Source of the DNA: Paenibacillus polymyxa
GTDB taxonomy: Bacteria > Bacillota > Bacilli > Paenibacillales > Paenibacillaceae
Reading direction: 5' to 3'
Assembly: GCF_018614975.1 (NCBI RefSeq)
Contig: NZ_JAGGNR010000009.1
Coordinates: 30,763 to 94,762, forward strand
DNA: 64,000 bases
In this document: positions 63,647-64,000 of the stretch, in pieces
Layout of the letters: every line of letters starts with the position of its first letter
How positions within the stretch are numbered: position 1 is the first letter of the stretch
Made by a program: the position numbers and the translations under genes
The notes under the pieces: model-generated
Seen by the model: only the letters and a program-made list of their open reading frames with translations
Database searches by the model: none
What the model was told of the DNA's origin: nothing

Positions 63647-63931
63647 ATGCCACTTGTGACACCATTTCAGAACAGTTTAAGATTTGCTGCAACCATTGGT
63701 GATGGAACCGGCACTGGGGAAACGTTTGCCATTGCTGCGACTGATTTTACAAACGACGCGGGTGTAGCTGCAACCGCATTTCCAGGCACCTACAACTACT
63801 ACAATCTTTATATTAATGGCCTTATGCAAACAGCAGATACATCCTCGGCTACGACGACTACAATTACCATTCCCGGTGGAGATGCATTAAATGATGGGAC
63901 TCCAATTGTCGTACAATTTGTAGTGTCTTAA
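63647..63931 (+). CDS. Small DUF4183-domain protein
   Basis: A 94-residue protein that is a DUF4183 domain alone: TDFTNDAGVAATAF, YYNLYINGLMQTADT, GTPIVVQFVVS correspond to the C-terminal domain of the preceding collagen-like protein. ATG at 63647 is chosen with TAGGAGG nine bases upstream; a GTG at 63638 is too close to it. It has no signal peptide. The pair probably forms an operon and may assemble together on the spore surface. The remaining 69 bases of the window hold nothing I can name. Confidence 0.85.
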   Translation: MPLVTPFQNSLRFAATIGDGTGTGETFAIAATDFTNDAGVAATAFPGTYNYYNLYINGLMQTADTSSATTTTITIPGGDALNDGTPIVVQFVVS

Positions 63932-64000
63932 AGAAGAGTTAATCCTACTGTATCGTTATCTTGTGCGACTTCTATCTGTGATCACGCGTGTTGAATAACC

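Overview
The window looks like chromosome of a Gram-positive, spore-forming Bacillota, most likely Paenibacillus. Signs are AGGAGG-type ribosome sites with frequent GTG and TTG starts, many carbohydrate-active enzymes (GH127, GH2, CGTase, cyclomaltodextrinase), lipoprotein-type binding proteins, a collagen-like protein with a DUF4183 domain typical of spore surfaces, and no outer-membrane genes. No rRNA, tRNA, CRISPR array, phage or intact insertion sequence was seen.

Layout. 1-14.2 kb is ordinary housekeeping and accessory sequence: the end of dhaL, a hydrolase fused to a membrane domain, an AlaX editing protein, small acetyltransferases, an amino-acid permease, a TetR/hydrolase pair, a chemoreceptor and a decayed alcohol-dehydrogenase fragment. 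14.3-17.6 kb is an AraC-regulated GH127 beta-L-arabinofuranosidase. 18.6-22.2 kb is a three-gene operon: a membrane coiled-coil protein, a binding-protein/von Willebrand A fusion, and TelA. 22.4-24.1 kb is a TetR regulator divergent from a short-chain dehydrogenase.

24.3-39.6 kb is a starch/cyclodextrin region: a LacI regulator, a maltodextrin-type ABC importer without its own ATPase, a secreted CGTase and a cytoplasmic cyclomaltodextrinase. The CGTase would make cyclodextrins outside, the importer would take them up and the cyclomaltodextrinase would open them. Inside this region lies an unrelated, translationally coupled cassette (33.4-37.6 kb): an esterase with added beta domains, a BtrH-like acyltransferase fused to a carrier protein, and a short acyl-AMP ligase. 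It is the best candidate for an undescribed pathway.

40.8-57.0 kb is a complete iron locus: a Fur-controlled siderophore importer (binding protein, two permeases, ATPase), then a Fur-controlled biosynthetic operon (ATP-grasp ligase, diaminobutyrate aminotransferase, MFS exporter, three IucA/IucC synthetases, SbnG/AcsB-type aldolase, PLP decarboxylase). Its gene content matches the achromobactin and staphyloferrin B pathways, with an extra ATP-grasp enzyme. 57.2-64 kb holds a large GH2 glycosidase, an SstT-type serine/threonine transporter and two DUF4183 genes.

Three copies of a non-coding repeat of about 230 bp were found (about 2.9, 23.0 and 45.3 kb). The two full copies have terminal inverted repeats and flanking TA, as in a miniature inverted-repeat element. 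One lies in the leader of the siderophore operon and one directly upstream of the TetR gene.
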